This document shows positions 17,040 through 26,255 of a stretch of DNA of 64,000 nucleotides, in pieces. Position 1 is the first letter of the stretch. Each line of letters opens with the position of its first letter. Position numbers and translations under genes: made by a program. Below the pieces are notes generated by a model. The model was not told the DNA's origin and searched no databases. It was given only the letters and a program-made list of their open reading frames with translations. The stretch is from Novosphingobium sp. EMRT-2 (GTDB lineage: Bacteria; Pseudomonadota; Alphaproteobacteria; Sphingomonadales; Sphingomonadaceae): the NCBI RefSeq assembly GCF_005145025.1, contig NZ_CP039696.1:25920-89919 (forward strand), given 5' to 3'.

Positions 17040-19216
17040 GCTCGTTCTCCTTTGCTGAAATCGGGCTGTCCCTTGTTATCGAAATAGGTCTGCTTGCAGC
17101 CGGGATAGGCGCTGCAACTCCACCAGAAGGCCCCCTTCTTTTTCGCGGAAGGACGCCGCACAAGGCCAGCGCCGCACGCATGGCATTTGTGCTGCTGCGA
17201 CGGCGCAGGCGCGGAAGCCTTCACCAGCTCCGGCTTGCCCGCCTTGTCATTGGCGGTGAATTTGCAGCCGTCGGCATATCCGGTGCAGGACCAAAAATAG
17301 CCCTTGCTGCCTTTGATCCGGCGCAACGGCTTGGAGCATGAGGGACAGGGCGGCGCGTCGATCGCTATGGCAAGGCCCTGCTCCTTCACGCGCGCGACCT
17401 CACGGCCGACATAATCGGCCAGTCCGCGAACGAATGTCATGGAATCGCTCTTGCCCTCGGCAATGGCCCGCTGCTGTTCGTGCCAAATGGCGGTCATGTC
17501 AGGGAATTTCGCCTGATCCGGCAAGGCGTCGTAGAACGCACGCGCCTGCGGGGAACTGACGATATTCTTGCCCTTCTCGACCAAAAATCCGCGCTCGAAA
17601 AGCGTGGCTATGATGCTGTCGCGGGTCGCCGGGGTGCCGATGCCACCATGCTCGCCCGCCTTCCCCTTGTCCTTCTCGATCAGGAGCTTTCTAAGCCGCT
17701 CGTCCCGCACATATTTTGCCACCCGCGTTAGGTCGGTCAAAAGCGTGGCCATCGTGTAGAGCGGCTTGGGCTTGGTTTCCTGCTGGTCGGCGCTGGCCGA
17801 AAGACATTGCCCGGTCATGCCCTGCGCGATCGAACGCAAGTCGGCGGCAAGGGTGTCCTCGTCCTCGGCAATGTCCTCATTGCCCACATCGTTCTTATAG
17901 AGGACCGTCCACCCCGGCTTGGTCACAACCTTGCCGCGTGCGGCGAAGGTATGGCCTGCAACCTCGATCTCGATTTCGGTCTGGTCATAGTGATTGGCGG
18001 GCCAGAACTGCGCAACATAGGCGCGCGCGATCAGCATATAGATTCGCTGCTCTGGCTCCGTCAGCGCGGAAAAGTCGGCGGTGGCTTCGGTCGGGATGAT
18101 CGCGTGATGCGCCGATACCTTTTGCGAGTTGAAGGCCCGGCTTTTGATCGCCGGGTCCGCGCGCTGCGCGATCGCGGCCAGCATGGGGACTGTCGCGGCG
18201 ATCGCCGCCAGAACGCCGGGGGCGTCGGCGTGCTGCTCATCGCTCAAATATTCGCTATCGCTGCGGTTGTAGGTGATAAGCCGGTGTTTCTCGCGCAACG
18301 CCTGCGTAATGTCCTTCACCTGATTTGGCTTGTAGCCAAACTTGCGCGCGGCATCGGTTTGCAGCTTCAAGAGATTGTAGGGCAACGGCGGCGCTGCCTC
18401 TTTCGCCGTTGTCTTCGCACTGGCGATGCGTGCCGGTTGCCCCTGCACCGCCCCCGCTATCGCGGCGGCAAAATTGCGGTCGATCAGACGGCGCTGCTCG
18501 TCAACCGGGTCGCCGTCCTTGATCTGATAGCGGGCGGGGAAGGTCTGCCCGGCAAATCCGAACTGGCCCGATACCGTGTAATAATAGCTCTTGGTGTGCG
18601 CCTCAAAATCGCGGTCACGCCGCACCACAAGGCCCAAGATCGGGGTTTGCACGCGGCCGACGCTAAGGACGCCCTGAAACCCGCGTGCCTGCGCCGCAAG
18701 GGTATAGGCGCGCGTCATGTTCACGCCATAAAGCAAATCTCCGACGCTACGGGCTTCGGCCGATGCGGACAGCCCGGCAAATTCGCAGTTGTCCCGCATA
18801 GTGGCCAAGGCCCGCTGCACAACCTTTAGGTTGTTGTCATTGATTAGCAGCCGTTGGACCGGCAACCGGCTTCCGGCCCATTGCAGAATCTCGTCAACGA
18901 TAAGCTGGCCTTCATCATCGGGGTCGCCCGCGTGAATGACGCTCTGCGCCGATTTGAGCAATTTGCCGATGGTGCGGAGCTGGCCGCCAGTCTTGGCAAC
19001 TGGCCGCTTCTCCCACGGGATGAAGCTGATCGGCAACGCCTCCATGCTCCACGGGTCTTGCGGGTCCACCAGCTCAAGCATGTGGCCGATTGCCCATGTC
19101 ACATAATGACGGCCGCAATCTATGAAGCCATCTTGCCGCTTCCCTCCCCCAAGGCCCTCGGCAATGGCCCGCGCCAATTCGGGCTTTTCAGCAATGACGA
19201 TGATTTCTCCGCTCAT
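17036..19216 (-). CDS. traE: TraE-type DNA topoisomerase III
   Basis: The 726-residue protein is a type IA topoisomerase. It has the Toprim start [20 protein letters not shown] and [15 protein letters not shown] (acidic metal residues), [14 protein letters not shown], and the active-site segment [17 protein letters not shown] whose Tyr would attack DNA. Two C-terminal zinc ribbons follow ([20 protein letters not shown] and [20 protein letters not shown]). RP4 traE encodes the equivalent enzyme. It probably resolves single-strand entanglements during transfer or replication. It overlaps traD and lies 4 bases after traF. Confidence 0.93.
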   Translation of the reverse strand: MSGEIIVIAEKPELARAIAEGLGGGKRQDGFIDCGRHYVTWAIGHMLELVDPQDPWSMEALPISFIPWEKRPVAKTGGQLRTIGKLLKSAQSVIHAGDPDDEGQLIVDEILQWAGSRLPVQRLLINDNNLKVVQRALATMRDNCEFAGLSASAEARSVGDLLYGVNMTRAYTLAAQARGFQGVLSVGRVQTPILGLVVRRDRDFEAHTKSYYYTVSGQFGFAGQTFPARYQIKDGDPVDEQRRLIDRNFAAAIAGAVQGQPARIASAKTTAKEAAPPLPYNLLKLQTDAARKFGYKPNQVKDITQALREKHRLITYNRSDSEYLSDEQHADAPGVLAAIAATVPMLAAIAQRADPAIKSRAFNSQKVSAHHAIIPTEATADFSALTEPEQRIYMLIARAYVAQFWPANHYDQTEIEIEVAGHTFAARGKVVTKPGWTVLYKNDVGNEDIAEDEDTLAADLRSIAQGMTGQCLSASADQQETKPKPLYTMATLLTDLTRVAKYVRDERLRKLLIEKDKGKAGEHGGIGTPATRDSIIATLFERGFLVEKGKNIVSSPQARAFYDALPDQAKFPDMTAIWHEQQRAIAEGKSDSMTFVRGLADYVGREVARVKEQGLAIAIDAPPCPSCSKPLRRIKGSKGYFWSCTGYADGCKFTANDKAGKPELVKASAPAPSQQHKCHACGAGLVRRPSAKKKGAFWWSCSAYPGCKQTYFDNKGQPDFSKGERA

Positions 19217-19220
19217 GCCA

Positions 19221-19754
19221 TCACCACGTCACAACGGGTTTGAGGGGAGCGGTCACTTGGCGCGCGCTGATCGGCCCGAAATAGCGGGCATCAAACGACG
19301 CCGCGCTATCGCCAAGCACAAGGATTTCCCCTTCGCCAAGCGTCCAATCGGTAGCGAGCTGGGGCAAGGGCCGCCCTGCCCCATCGGCAAGCTGGGGCGC
19401 GCTGTAGGGCACTAGGCGGCCGTTGATCCGCACGCCCTCCCGGCCAATCTCTACGCGGTCGCCTTTAGCGGCTAAAATCCGCTTCAACATTTCATAGCTG
19501 CCGCTGGGGCAGTCGCCGGGTTCGATGTAGCGCCTACGCAACGCCTCCAAAAAGGGCGGCGCTGCGGGCGGACAGAACGCCACAAGGTCGCCTTTTTGCG
19601 CGGTGCCACCTGTCGCCCGATAGATGCCTACCGGGATGCTCGGCGTAGCATTGAAGCGGAATCCCGCCGCCTTCGCGCCAAGCATGGCGAGCATGGCCCC
19701 GGCCACGCCGCAAACTGCATAGCGGCTGATCTTGGCGAAGCTCGGCCGCTTCAT
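19221..19754 (-). CDS. traF: TraF-type signal-peptidase-like pilin maturation protease
   Basis: The 177-residue protein has an N-terminal membrane segment, a serine motif NATPSIPVGIYRA and a lysine motif KRILAAKGDRVEI, then GEILVLGDSAASFDARYFGP. This is the S26/TraF signature with Ser/Lys catalysis. In RP4 TraF trims TrbC and makes the cyclic pilin. The ILAAK codons (ATT TTA GCC GCT AAA) form a perfect KorB operator (19464-19476) inside the gene. It overlaps traG by 4 bases. Confidence 0.92.
   Translation of the reverse strand: MKRPSFAKISRYAVCGVAGAMLAMLGAKAAGFRFNATPSIPVGIYRATGGTAQKGDLVAFCPPAAPPFLEALRRRYIEPGDCPSGSYEMLKRILAAKGDRVEIGREGVRINGRLVPYSAPQLADGAGRPLPQLATDWTLGEGEILVLGDSAASFDARYFGPISARQVTAPLKPVVTW
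19464..19476. promoter_or_regulatory. KorB operator O_B inside traF
   Basis: TTTAGCGGCTAAA matches the RK2 KorB operator consensus TTTAGCSGCTAAA exactly. It lies in the coding sequence of traF, at the codons for ILAAK. Confidence 0.8.
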
Positions 19755-21643
19755 AGCTTGATCCTCCGGCCAGATTCGGGCGGCTTGGGCGCTTGGTTGG
19801 CCCGGATCGTGTCGCTCCGATCCGGTGCGGGAACCTGCGCGCGCGCGAGGAATATCGGGTCTTCAAAATAGAGCGGCTGACGGCCGTAGATCATGGGGTA
19901 GCCCGCGACATAAATCAGCATGTCGCCCGCCTCGGTAATGTCGCCGTCCCCGTTCTTCTTCGGCCCCGGCATCCTCTGGCACTCATCAGGCGTCAAAAGC
20001 GGGCGTTGGGTTTCCTGCACCGTCTTGGACACGGTGCCGCCAAAGAAGCCCCCTCCCCCGCGTCCGGTGCTTTTGGTGATTTGCTCTTTAAGAACGGTGG
20101 TCTGCCCTGTGAGCTTGGAAAGATGCTCGGCCGTCTCAAGACGGTTCGGCGGATAGGCGTTCTGAATATGGGTGTTGGAAGTTATCAGCTCATCCGGCCC
20201 ATAGCCTGTTTCGCGGCTCCTAAGCTGGTTGGTGTCCTGACAAATCAGGTAGAATTTGAGGCCATAGCCAGCAGCGAACGCCAAAGATTCCTGAATGATT
20301 TCGAGTTTCCCAAGGCTGGGAAACTCATCAATCATAAAGAGCGCGCGATGCTTGTAGCTCGGCACTACCCGGCCCTCATCGAACTCCTGTTTGGGGGCGA
20401 GGATACGCACCATCATGTTGAGCATGATGCGGACAAGCGGGCGCAGCCGGTCCTTATCCGTGGGCTGGGTGATGATGTAGAGGCTAACCGGCTTCTCGCT
20501 GTTCATCAGGTCACGAATGAGAAAATCGGAAGCGGCGGTGTTGGTCGCCACAACCGGGTCACGATACAACTCGATGTAGCTCTTGGCGGTGGACAGGACT
20601 GATCCCGCTTCGTCGTCGGGGCGGTCGAGCTGATCGCGCGCGGCGCGGCCGACAACGGGATGATTTTTCCCTCCCGGCAAATGGCCGAATGTCACCATCT
20701 CCTCCCAAAGCTCCTGAACGGGTCGCGTCGGGTCGGACATTAAGGCGTCAACCTCGGCCATCGTCGCCGGGTTGCCGCCATGCTTGGCCTTGTAGATCGC
20801 GTGCAGAATGACGCCCACGAAAAGCGCCCGCGAAGTCTTTTGCCAGTGACTTTCCAGCCCCTTCCCGTCCGGGTCCACTATCAGCGTTGCGAGGTTCTGA
20901 ACGTCTGCAATCTCGTTGTCGGTGCCGATCCTGATTTCATCCAGCGGATTCCAGCGGGCGCTCCCGCGCGAGCTGGCCGGTTCAAACCGCATGACGATCT
21001 GGTTAGCGTGCTTCTTCCGCCAACCGGCTGTCAGCGCCCATAGCTCGCCCTTCAAATCGGTGATGACGGCGCTATGCGGCCATGAAAGCAGCGTAGGGAT
21101 GACAAGGCCCACGCCCTTGCCCGATCGCGTCGGGGCATAGGTAAGGCAATGCTCCGGGCCGGAATGTCGCAAATAGACGGTCTTCCCGTCCTTCTGCACA
21201 TACGAGCCGATATAGACCCCATCGTTATCAACGAGACCGGCGGCGCGAATGTCGTCCATGTCGGCCCAGCGCGCCGATCCGTGCAGATAGGCATTGCCCT
21301 TCCCGGCGTTCGATTTCGCCAGCTTAACGGCGGCCGTTATCAGGACGCCCACGCCGAAAACCACGGTGCCGACGCCCACGGCCTGCCCGAAGGCGGGTTT
21401 CAGCGCCGGAACCTCGCTCCATTTGCTGAACCATTGGAGGAAACGCCACGGGGCATATATGTGGCCCGCGTTCGGCCCCAAGGTCGCCTGATAGGCCATC
21501 TGGTGCGCGAACATCTGCGTTGCGCTCCATAAGCCTCCGAGAGCGGAACCGGAAACAAGAGCCGCCAACAGCGGGCGATTGCCGCCAGTCCGTCCGCGCT
21601 CCCGAACTTGCGGCCCTATGGCGGTGTTGCGCTTCTTTGCCAT
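19751..21643 (-). CDS. traG: TraG/VirD4 coupling ATPase
   Basis: The 630-residue coupling protein has N-terminal membrane segments (LLAALVSGSALGGLWSA; VGTVVFGVGVLITAAVKLA), Walker A APTRSGKGVGLV at about residue 170, and Walker B LFMIDEFPSLGKL. The LICQDTNQLRS and ITSNTHIQNAYPPN segments are typical of TraG. It links the relaxosome to the mating channel. It follows traI by 22 bases and overlaps traF. Confidence 0.95.
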   Translation of the reverse strand: MAKKRNTAIGPQVRERGRTGGNRPLLAALVSGSALGGLWSATQMFAHQMAYQATLGPNAGHIYAPWRFLQWFSKWSEVPALKPAFGQAVGVGTVVFGVGVLITAAVKLAKSNAGKGNAYLHGSARWADMDDIRAAGLVDNDGVYIGSYVQKDGKTVYLRHSGPEHCLTYAPTRSGKGVGLVIPTLLSWPHSAVITDLKGELWALTAGWRKKHANQIVMRFEPASSRGSARWNPLDEIRIGTDNEIADVQNLATLIVDPDGKGLESHWQKTSRALFVGVILHAIYKAKHGGNPATMAEVDALMSDPTRPVQELWEEMVTFGHLPGGKNHPVVGRAARDQLDRPDDEAGSVLSTAKSYIELYRDPVVATNTAASDFLIRDLMNSEKPVSLYIITQPTDKDRLRPLVRIMLNMMVRILAPKQEFDEGRVVPSYKHRALFMIDEFPSLGKLEIIQESLAFAAGYGLKFYLICQDTNQLRSRETGYGPDELITSNTHIQNAYPPNRLETAEHLSKLTGQTTVLKEQITKSTGRGGGGFFGGTVSKTVQETQRPLLTPDECQRMPGPKKNGDGDITEAGDMLIYVAGYPMIYGRQPLYFEDPIFLARAQVPAPDRSDTIRANQAPKPPESGRRIKL

Positions 21644-21665
21644 GTCCTCGCCCTTCTCGCCGCCG

Positions 21666-23984
21666 TTACCGGCTGCGCCCCTTGCTTTTCACGGTGCCGT
21701 TGCTGGCAACGTCGATCGCCGCACCTACCGCCAGCTTGCCCGCGCGCGCGGCGCTGCGCGCATCCACGGGCAGCACAAGCATGTCAGCGCCATCTTTTAG
21801 GAGTATCAATTTCTGCCCTTCGACTTGTCGCGTTCCGGCGTAAATCAGCGGTCCATGATCGCCAGTGAACAGCCGATGCGCGGGTATATCCATTCCAATG
21901 TGCCGCTTCGCATTGCGTTCGGCAATGTATTTATCCGCTGCGCGCAACTGATCTTCGGTCAGTCGCTCCCTATGGTCGCTCCGTCGCATAGGACGATCTG
22001 GCCCGGCTTTTTGGTCGTCCACGTCTGAATGAACATGACGCGGCAATAGCAAGCCACCTCGCTCGGCGTGCTGAACCACACCGAGTTGGGACAGGTCGCG
22101 CAAATGACCTCGGCTTTCGGGCGGCGGTTTTCGTCCAATGCGGCCAATGTTGGGCTTAACGGCGCGCTCGCTGGCGGCCTCGGCTCCTCCGGCGCGAGAA
22201 TGTCCATTTCTGGCGGGCTGTGCGGGGCCAGCGCCATCGGCGGAGGCGCTGGCTCCTCCGGCTGCGCGGCCGATTCCGGCGTCGGTTCCTGCGGCTCTGA
22301 CGGCTCCGGGTCGGAATGTCCCATTTCGACCTGGTGCTGTGGTGCTGGCGTCTCGTCCAGCGCCATTGACGGCGTTTCGCCCAGCAACGCCAGCGCCGCC
22401 TCTATCTCCTCGTCCAGCGATTTGTCTGTCACGGTCGCGCTCCTCTTGCCTGATGGTCTGACGGCGGGCCTCTAGATCGGGGTCCGCGAATGTGATGGGC
22501 ATGGCCGAACGGGCGGCGGCTTCCACCACAAGGGCCTTGAATTGATCGCTGCCGCTGATCGCGAGCCGATCGCCATAGCGTTCGTGCGCGAGCCGCAAGG
22601 CGGCAACAACGCCCTCGATCTGCGCCCCGCGCGAGACGTGAAGGCGCTGGCCATCATCGCGCACCGCTGCATTGGCCGTGCGATAGATAATCGTTCCCCG
22701 CTTCGTGATGTGGTCTTGCCGGATCGCTGCGGGATGGGCTGCGCTCGGCATGGCTGCAACATGCAAGGCGTCCTTGGGGGCGCTGCGCCGTCCCTCCCGC
22801 GCGCGCAGCGCCTCAAGGGCGGTCTGATCGCCCGCCTTCGCCTGCTCCTGTAGCCAATCGTTCCACCCGCGCCGGGTATTGCGGGCCGTGATGCGCTCCC
22901 GTTCGCACCCGTGGGCGGCAACAATCTTGTCGATCGCGGCCTTGGTGGATCGTGCCGCCAGTGCGTAATTGAGGCGCTTAACAGCCGGGCCGCCACCTAG
23001 CAGCTTTATCGCCGCGCGCTTCGTCCTGCCGATGCGCTTCACCTGTTCAATCGCGGCGTGACGTTTGGCGGCCGCCTCGGCCAGCTCGTTCTTTCGACGG
23101 TCGGCCCGCGTGCCTTGCTGCGCGCGGTAGGCTGCGAATAGGGCGCTGGTGTCGATACGAGAAGGCAGGGGGCGCTTTTCGTAGGTCTGCCGGGCCTTCG
23201 ATGCCCCTGCCCTGCCCTGCGCGTCCTGAAAGGCTCCCAAGCGTTTTTCGAGCGCCCCTTTTGACAGCTCGCGCGCGATCGAACTGGCCTTGATCGCTGT
23301 GCCGTCCATCGCCGCGAATATCAGGCCGTTACCCCGCGCCTGCACGGACAAGCCGAAGTCGGCCGCGATCTGGTGCAGCTCGGTCCAGCTCGCGGCGGCC
23401 TTCAAAGGTTCGGCGCAATTCCGCTGCGCCCAGCCTATCAGACTTTCCGTGCCCGCGATCTGCTCCATGTCCCCAGCGCGGTTCGCACCGCCGCGCTTCC
23501 GGCTTTCATGGTTGTCGCGCTCTAACCCATGCGCCGCTTCAAGCTGGGCGCACATGACGGCCAGCGTTTTGTAATCCCGCAACGGCGTGTGGATGGTGTG
23601 CCGCGTGGGATGAACCTTGTTGATCGCCAGATGAATGTGCGTGTTGTCGGTGTCGTGATGAACGGCGCTAATGCGCTGATGCTCCGCATAACCCAGCGCG
23701 GCGCAAATCTTTTCCTCCACGTCGCGCAATACCTCCGCGCTCGGTGTCTCGCCGGGTCGGAAGGAAATTATCAGGTGGTATGTCTTATCGGACGCGGCCC
23801 TCTGGTTCGCCGCCTGCACAAACATTGCATCTTGCGCCGCATCCTCTGGCGTCTGCCCTTGGCAATTGGTGATAGTCACCAAGCCTACCCGCTCATCACG
23901 CCCCTGCGCGCTTGTGATGTATCGCACTAACCCGCCAAAATCGCTTTTGGCGGTCGCCTTCATAGGGACGTGTTTTGCGATCAT
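21666..23984 (-). CDS. traI: TraI relaxase (MOBP family)
   Basis: From the ATG at 23984 the protein is 772 residues. Tyr22 in KSDFGGLVRYITSAQ falls at the same position as the nicking tyrosine of RP4 TraI. Motif III HHDTDNTHIHLAINKV carries the metal-binding histidines. The N-terminal third is the relaxase; the middle is helical and basic; the region encoded at 21960-22430 is low-complexity because another gene (traH) is nested there. A longer in-frame start upstream would run through the KorB operator and is rejected. TraI cuts oriT at the nick site near 24514 and stays bound to the 5' end. Confidence 0.95.
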   Translation of the reverse strand: MIAKHVPMKATAKSDFGGLVRYITSAQGRDERVGLVTITNCQGQTPEDAAQDAMFVQAANQRAASDKTYHLIISFRPGETPSAEVLRDVEEKICAALGYAEHQRISAVHHDTDNTHIHLAINKVHPTRHTIHTPLRDYKTLAVMCAQLEAAHGLERDNHESRKRGGANRAGDMEQIAGTESLIGWAQRNCAEPLKAAASWTELHQIAADFGLSVQARGNGLIFAAMDGTAIKASSIARELSKGALEKRLGAFQDAQGRAGASKARQTYEKRPLPSRIDTSALFAAYRAQQGTRADRRKNELAEAAAKRHAAIEQVKRIGRTKRAAIKLLGGGPAVKRLNYALAARSTKAAIDKIVAAHGCERERITARNTRRGWNDWLQEQAKAGDQTALEALRAREGRRSAPKDALHVAAMPSAAHPAAIRQDHITKRGTIIYRTANAAVRDDGQRLHVSRGAQIEGVVAALRLAHERYGDRLAISGSDQFKALVVEAAARSAMPITFADPDLEARRQTIRQEERDRDRQIAGRGDRGGAGVAGRNAVNGAGRDASTTAPGRNGTFRPGAVRAAGTDAGIGRAAGGASASADGAGPAQPARNGHSRAGGAEAASERAVKPNIGRIGRKPPPESRGHLRDLSQLGVVQHAERGGLLLPRHVHSDVDDQKAGPDRPMRRSDHRERLTEDQLRAADKYIAERNAKRHIGMDIPAHRLFTGDHGPLIYAGTRQVEGQKLILLKDGADMLVLPVDARSAARAGKLAVGAAIDVASNGTVKSKGRSR
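21959..22432 (-). CDS. traH: TraH-like acidic protein encoded inside traI in another frame
   Basis: This 157-residue frame starts MTDKSLDEEIEAALALLGET, continues as a Pro/Glu-rich acidic stretch, and ends in a compact cysteine domain (VICATCPNSVWFSTPSEVAC, then YCRVMF). In RP4, traH is nested in traI in a different frame and encodes an acidic relaxosome-stabilising protein; the same architecture is seen here. The traI frame in this interval is Arg/Gly/Ala-rich and non-globular, as expected when the other frame carries the constraint. The name rests on architecture and acidity, not on a residue-level match. Confidence 0.7.
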   Translation of the reverse strand: MTDKSLDEEIEAALALLGETPSMALDETPAPQHQVEMGHSDPEPSEPQEPTPESAAQPEEPAPPPMALAPHSPPEMDILAPEEPRPPASAPLSPTLAALDENRRPKAEVICATCPNSVWFSTPSEVACYCRVMFIQTWTTKKPGQIVLCDGATIGSD

Positions 23985-23999
23985 CCGTGCGGCCCTTTT

Positions 24000-24012
24000 T
24001 TTAGCCGCTAAA
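24000..24012. promoter_or_regulatory. KorB operator O_B between traJ and traI
   Basis: TTTAGCCGCTAAA, a perfect consensus site. It covers the stop codon of traJ (the codons GAT TTT AGC GGC TAA) and lies 16 bases before the traI start. Confidence 0.85.
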
Positions 24013-24387
24013 ATCTTGCCGGGACCGCAAGAGCTTTCGGATGATGGAGGAAAGCTCCTCCTGATTGGCCTCAATCTTGGACAGCACGCCGCGAATGATG
24101 CCCTGCATCCGTTCGGGTGCCATTTCCTCCAACTTGGCGTCGTCGGTAAGCCAGAGCTTCAACAGACCGCCAAGACGCCCAAGGTCGCCATTGACGCGCA
24201 CCAGCTCGCGGCCCTGTTCAATGTCGATCATGGGGCGCGGTTGATGCCCTAGCCCAAGGACGCGCAAGTAGGCCGACGCACTCAACCCGCTGGCCTTCGC
24301 AGCGGCTTCAATCGCCTCCTTGTCCTCTGCGCTGCACCATATTTTGACGTGGTGCCGCTCCCGCTTGGCCTTGGGCTTGTCGTTCAA
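24001..24387 (-). CDS. traJ: TraJ-type oriT-binding relaxosome protein
   Basis: With a TTG start at 24387, preceded by GGGGAG, the product is 128 residues, close to RP4 TraJ (123). It contains a ribbon-helix-helix-like domain, HHVKIWCSAEDKEAIEAAAK then SGLSASAYLRVLGLGHQP, as in MobC/TraJ proteins that bind the oriT inverted repeat and load the relaxase. Longer in-frame starts would read through oriT itself, so I reject them. It lies directly between oriT and traI, and its last codons form an O_B site. Confidence 0.85.
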   Translation of the reverse strand: MNDKPKAKRERHHVKIWCSAEDKEAIEAAAKASGLSASAYLRVLGLGHQPRPMIDIEQGRELVRVNGDLGRLGGLLKLWLTDDAKLEEMAPERMQGIIRGVLSKIEANQEELSSIIRKLLRSRQDFSG

Positions 24388-24414
24388 ATCACTCCCCTTC
24401 GTTGCGGTAGCGAC

Positions 24415-24540
24415 GGCCTCGCAGAGCAGGATTCCCGTTGAGCGCCCCCGGCGCGAATAAGGGAGAGTAATGGGGGTGTCCGCGCTTGCGTGGATGCCTC
24501 CATTACCTATCCTGCCCCGTCTTCGACGTTCAAACACCAG
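24415..24540. other. oriT: oriT, IncP (RP4-like) origin of transfer with nick site
   Basis: The segment shares blocks with the RP4 oriT: CGCAGAGCAGGATTCCCGTT, GCGAATAAGGGA and ACCTATCCTGCC. The nick consensus YATCCTG^Y is present as TATCCTG^C, placing the nick between 24514 and 24515 on the plus strand. An inverted repeat TAATGGGGG (24468-24476) / CCTCCATTA (24497-24505) next to it corresponds to the TraJ-binding repeat. It lies between traJ and traK as in RP4. The rest of 24541-24708 holds AT-rich promoter-like sequence with repeated CCGATATAG/CTATATCG blocks. Confidence 0.93.
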
Positions 24541-24708
24541 ATAATAATAGGCTCTATATCGTTCACCCTCGAAAATATCTAGCCGGGCAGGCCGTAATCT
24601 GCCAAAAACAACCGATATAGCGTGAATAAGCCGGTATGGAGCCGGTTTCGCGCCGTTTTGAGAATGATTTAGAGCCGATAGGCGCGCTGCAAATTAGCGG
24701 GGCTGGGA

Positions 24709-25077
24709 ATGAGCGAGAACAAGAAGCCTTTCACGGAACGACTGCGGGAACGGGCGGCAACGAGGGAGCCGGGGGGCAAAAACCGCAACCTCGCCCAATT
24801 CCTCGCCGCTCGATCAGACATTGACGCGGCCATTGCGGAAGGCTGGCCGCTGCGGGGGATTTGGGAGCTGCTGACCGAAGAAGGCCGCATTGGCTTCGGC
24901 TATCCGTGGTTCGTCAAATTCGTTCGCCGGTATCGCGCGCCCGCGACTGCCGAACCGCCCAAGGCAGCGCCAGCGCCGCCCTCCCCTTCCCCATCGGCCG
25001 ACGCTGATCCGCCGCCCCGGCCCAAGCCGACGCGCTTCAATCACCCCGCCACCCCGAAGAAGGAAGATTTGATATGA
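24709..25077 (+). CDS. traK: TraK-type oriT-binding protein
   Basis: The 122-residue basic protein (MSENKKPFTERLRERAATRE) has the TraK core NLAQFLAARSDIDAAIAEGW, then IWELLTEEGRIGFGYPWFVK, followed by a Pro-rich tail. RP4 TraK binds and bends DNA at oriT and aids strand separation. It is the first gene on the traM side of oriT, and its TGA overlaps the traL ATG. The Pro-rich C-terminal third has no counterpart that I can recall. Confidence 0.82.
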   Translation: MSENKKPFTERLRERAATREPGGKNRNLAQFLAARSDIDAAIAEGWPLRGIWELLTEEGRIGFGYPWFVKFVRRYRAPATAEPPKAAPAPPSPSPSADADPPPRPKPTRFNHPATPKKEDLI

Positions 25078-25799
25078 GCAACGTCCACATAGTTTTGCAG
25101 GGCAAGGGTGGCGTGGGCAAATCGCTCGCCGCGTCGATGCTGGCGCAATATCTGGTGAAGCGCGGTGAAAGTCCCCTCTGCATTGATACCGATCCGATCA
25201 ACGCCACCCTCGCCGGGTTCCAGTCCCTCAACGTCTCCAAGGTCGAGCTGCTGGAGAATGGCGACATCAACCCGCGCAAGTTCGACGCGATGATGGAAAT
25301 GATCGCCGGTTCCAAGGAATCGGTGGTCATTGACAGCGGCGCGAGCAGCTACAGCGCCTTGTCCTCCTATATGTTCGACAACGGCGCGCCGGAAGTGATT
25401 GCCGATCTGGGTCATAAGCTGATCCTGCATACCATCGTCGTAGGCGGCCAAGCCCTGATTGACACGCTTCAAGGTTTTGCCTCGGTAGCCGATGCCTTCC
25501 CCGATCCGGCTGCAATCGTCGTGTGGCTTAACCCCTATCATGGTCCGGTAGAGGCAGAGGGCAAGAGCTTTGAACAGCTCAAAGCCTACCGGGAGCTAAA
25601 GGACCGCGTGGCCGCGATCGTCACCCTGCCCGATCTGAGAAAGGAAACCTTCGGGGCGGACGTGCGGGACATGCTGGCAGCTCGCAAGACCTTTGAGGAG
25701 GCGCTGGGCGACGGCGACATACCCTTGATGCAGCGTCACCGCCTCGGCCGCGTTCGTGATGCCGTCTTTGCTGAACTCGATAAGGCCAAGGTTGTCTGA
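25074..25799 (+). CDS. traL: TraL-type P-loop ATPase
   Basis: The 241-residue protein has a deviant Walker A LQGKGGVGKSLAASMLAQYL at the N-terminus, as in ParA/MinD-like ATPases, then CIDTDPINATLAGF and a VVIDSGASSYSALSSY strand. In RP4, traL encodes the corresponding protein between traK and traM. Its exact role in transfer is not settled. It overlaps traK by 4 bases and traM by 1. Confidence 0.85.
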   Translation: MSNVHIVLQGKGGVGKSLAASMLAQYLVKRGESPLCIDTDPINATLAGFQSLNVSKVELLENGDINPRKFDAMMEMIAGSKESVVIDSGASSYSALSSYMFDNGAPEVIADLGHKLILHTIVVGGQALIDTLQGFASVADAFPDPAAIVVWLNPYHGPVEAEGKSFEQLKAYRELKDRVAAIVTLPDLRKETFGADVRDMLAARKTFEEALGDGDIPLMQRHRLGRVRDAVFAELDKAKVV

Positions 25800-26239
25800 T
25801 GGCCGATCACGAAAAAATCGCGGCGTTGATCGCGGAAATCTCGCGCCAGAACGGGGTAACGCTGGCCCCTGATGATCCCTTGATGATCCTCCAAACCATC
25901 AATGCGATGTTGCTGGGCGAAAGCGCGGATGCGCAGGAAGAACAGCTACGCGCCTTCAAAAGCGAGCTGGAAGAAATGAGCAATCGCTGGTCGATCGCCA
26001 TCACCGACAAGGCGGAATCGGTGCTGAACGCGGCGCTGGATGCCTCGGAAGCGGCCATGACAGAACGCATGGAAGCCGCCGCCAAGGCAATCATCAAGGA
26101 AGTCGGGGAACATATCGGGACAGGGCTGCAAAAGCCCCTGAACGATGGCCGCGCCGTCGCCAACCGCAATCTCCTAGCCTCCGGCCTGACGCTGTTCGCC
26201 GCGTTGGTCGTGCTGGCTGCGGCGCTGTTCCACCATTGA
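25799..26239 (+). CDS. traM: TraM-type transfer protein, membrane-anchored
   Basis: The 146-residue protein begins MADHEKIAALIAEISRQNGV, has a long helical, probably coiled-coil middle (residues 40-105) and one C-terminal membrane helix (LLASGLTLFAALVVLAAALF). RP4 traM follows traL in the same way. The arrangement suggests a helical protein held at the inner membrane. It is convergent with the gene at 26256. Confidence 0.8.
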   Translation: MADHEKIAALIAEISRQNGVTLAPDDPLMILQTINAMLLGESADAQEEQLRAFKSELEEMSNRWSIAITDKAESVLNAALDASEAAMTERMEAAAKAIIKEVGEHIGTGLQKPLNDGRAVANRNLLASGLTLFAALVVLAAALFHH

Positions 26240-26255
26240 TCGGGGTAGCGGCGAT

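Noticed and set aside
24388..24537. N-terminal extension of traJ
   Set aside because: It would place coding sequence across the oriT nick site and inverted repeat.
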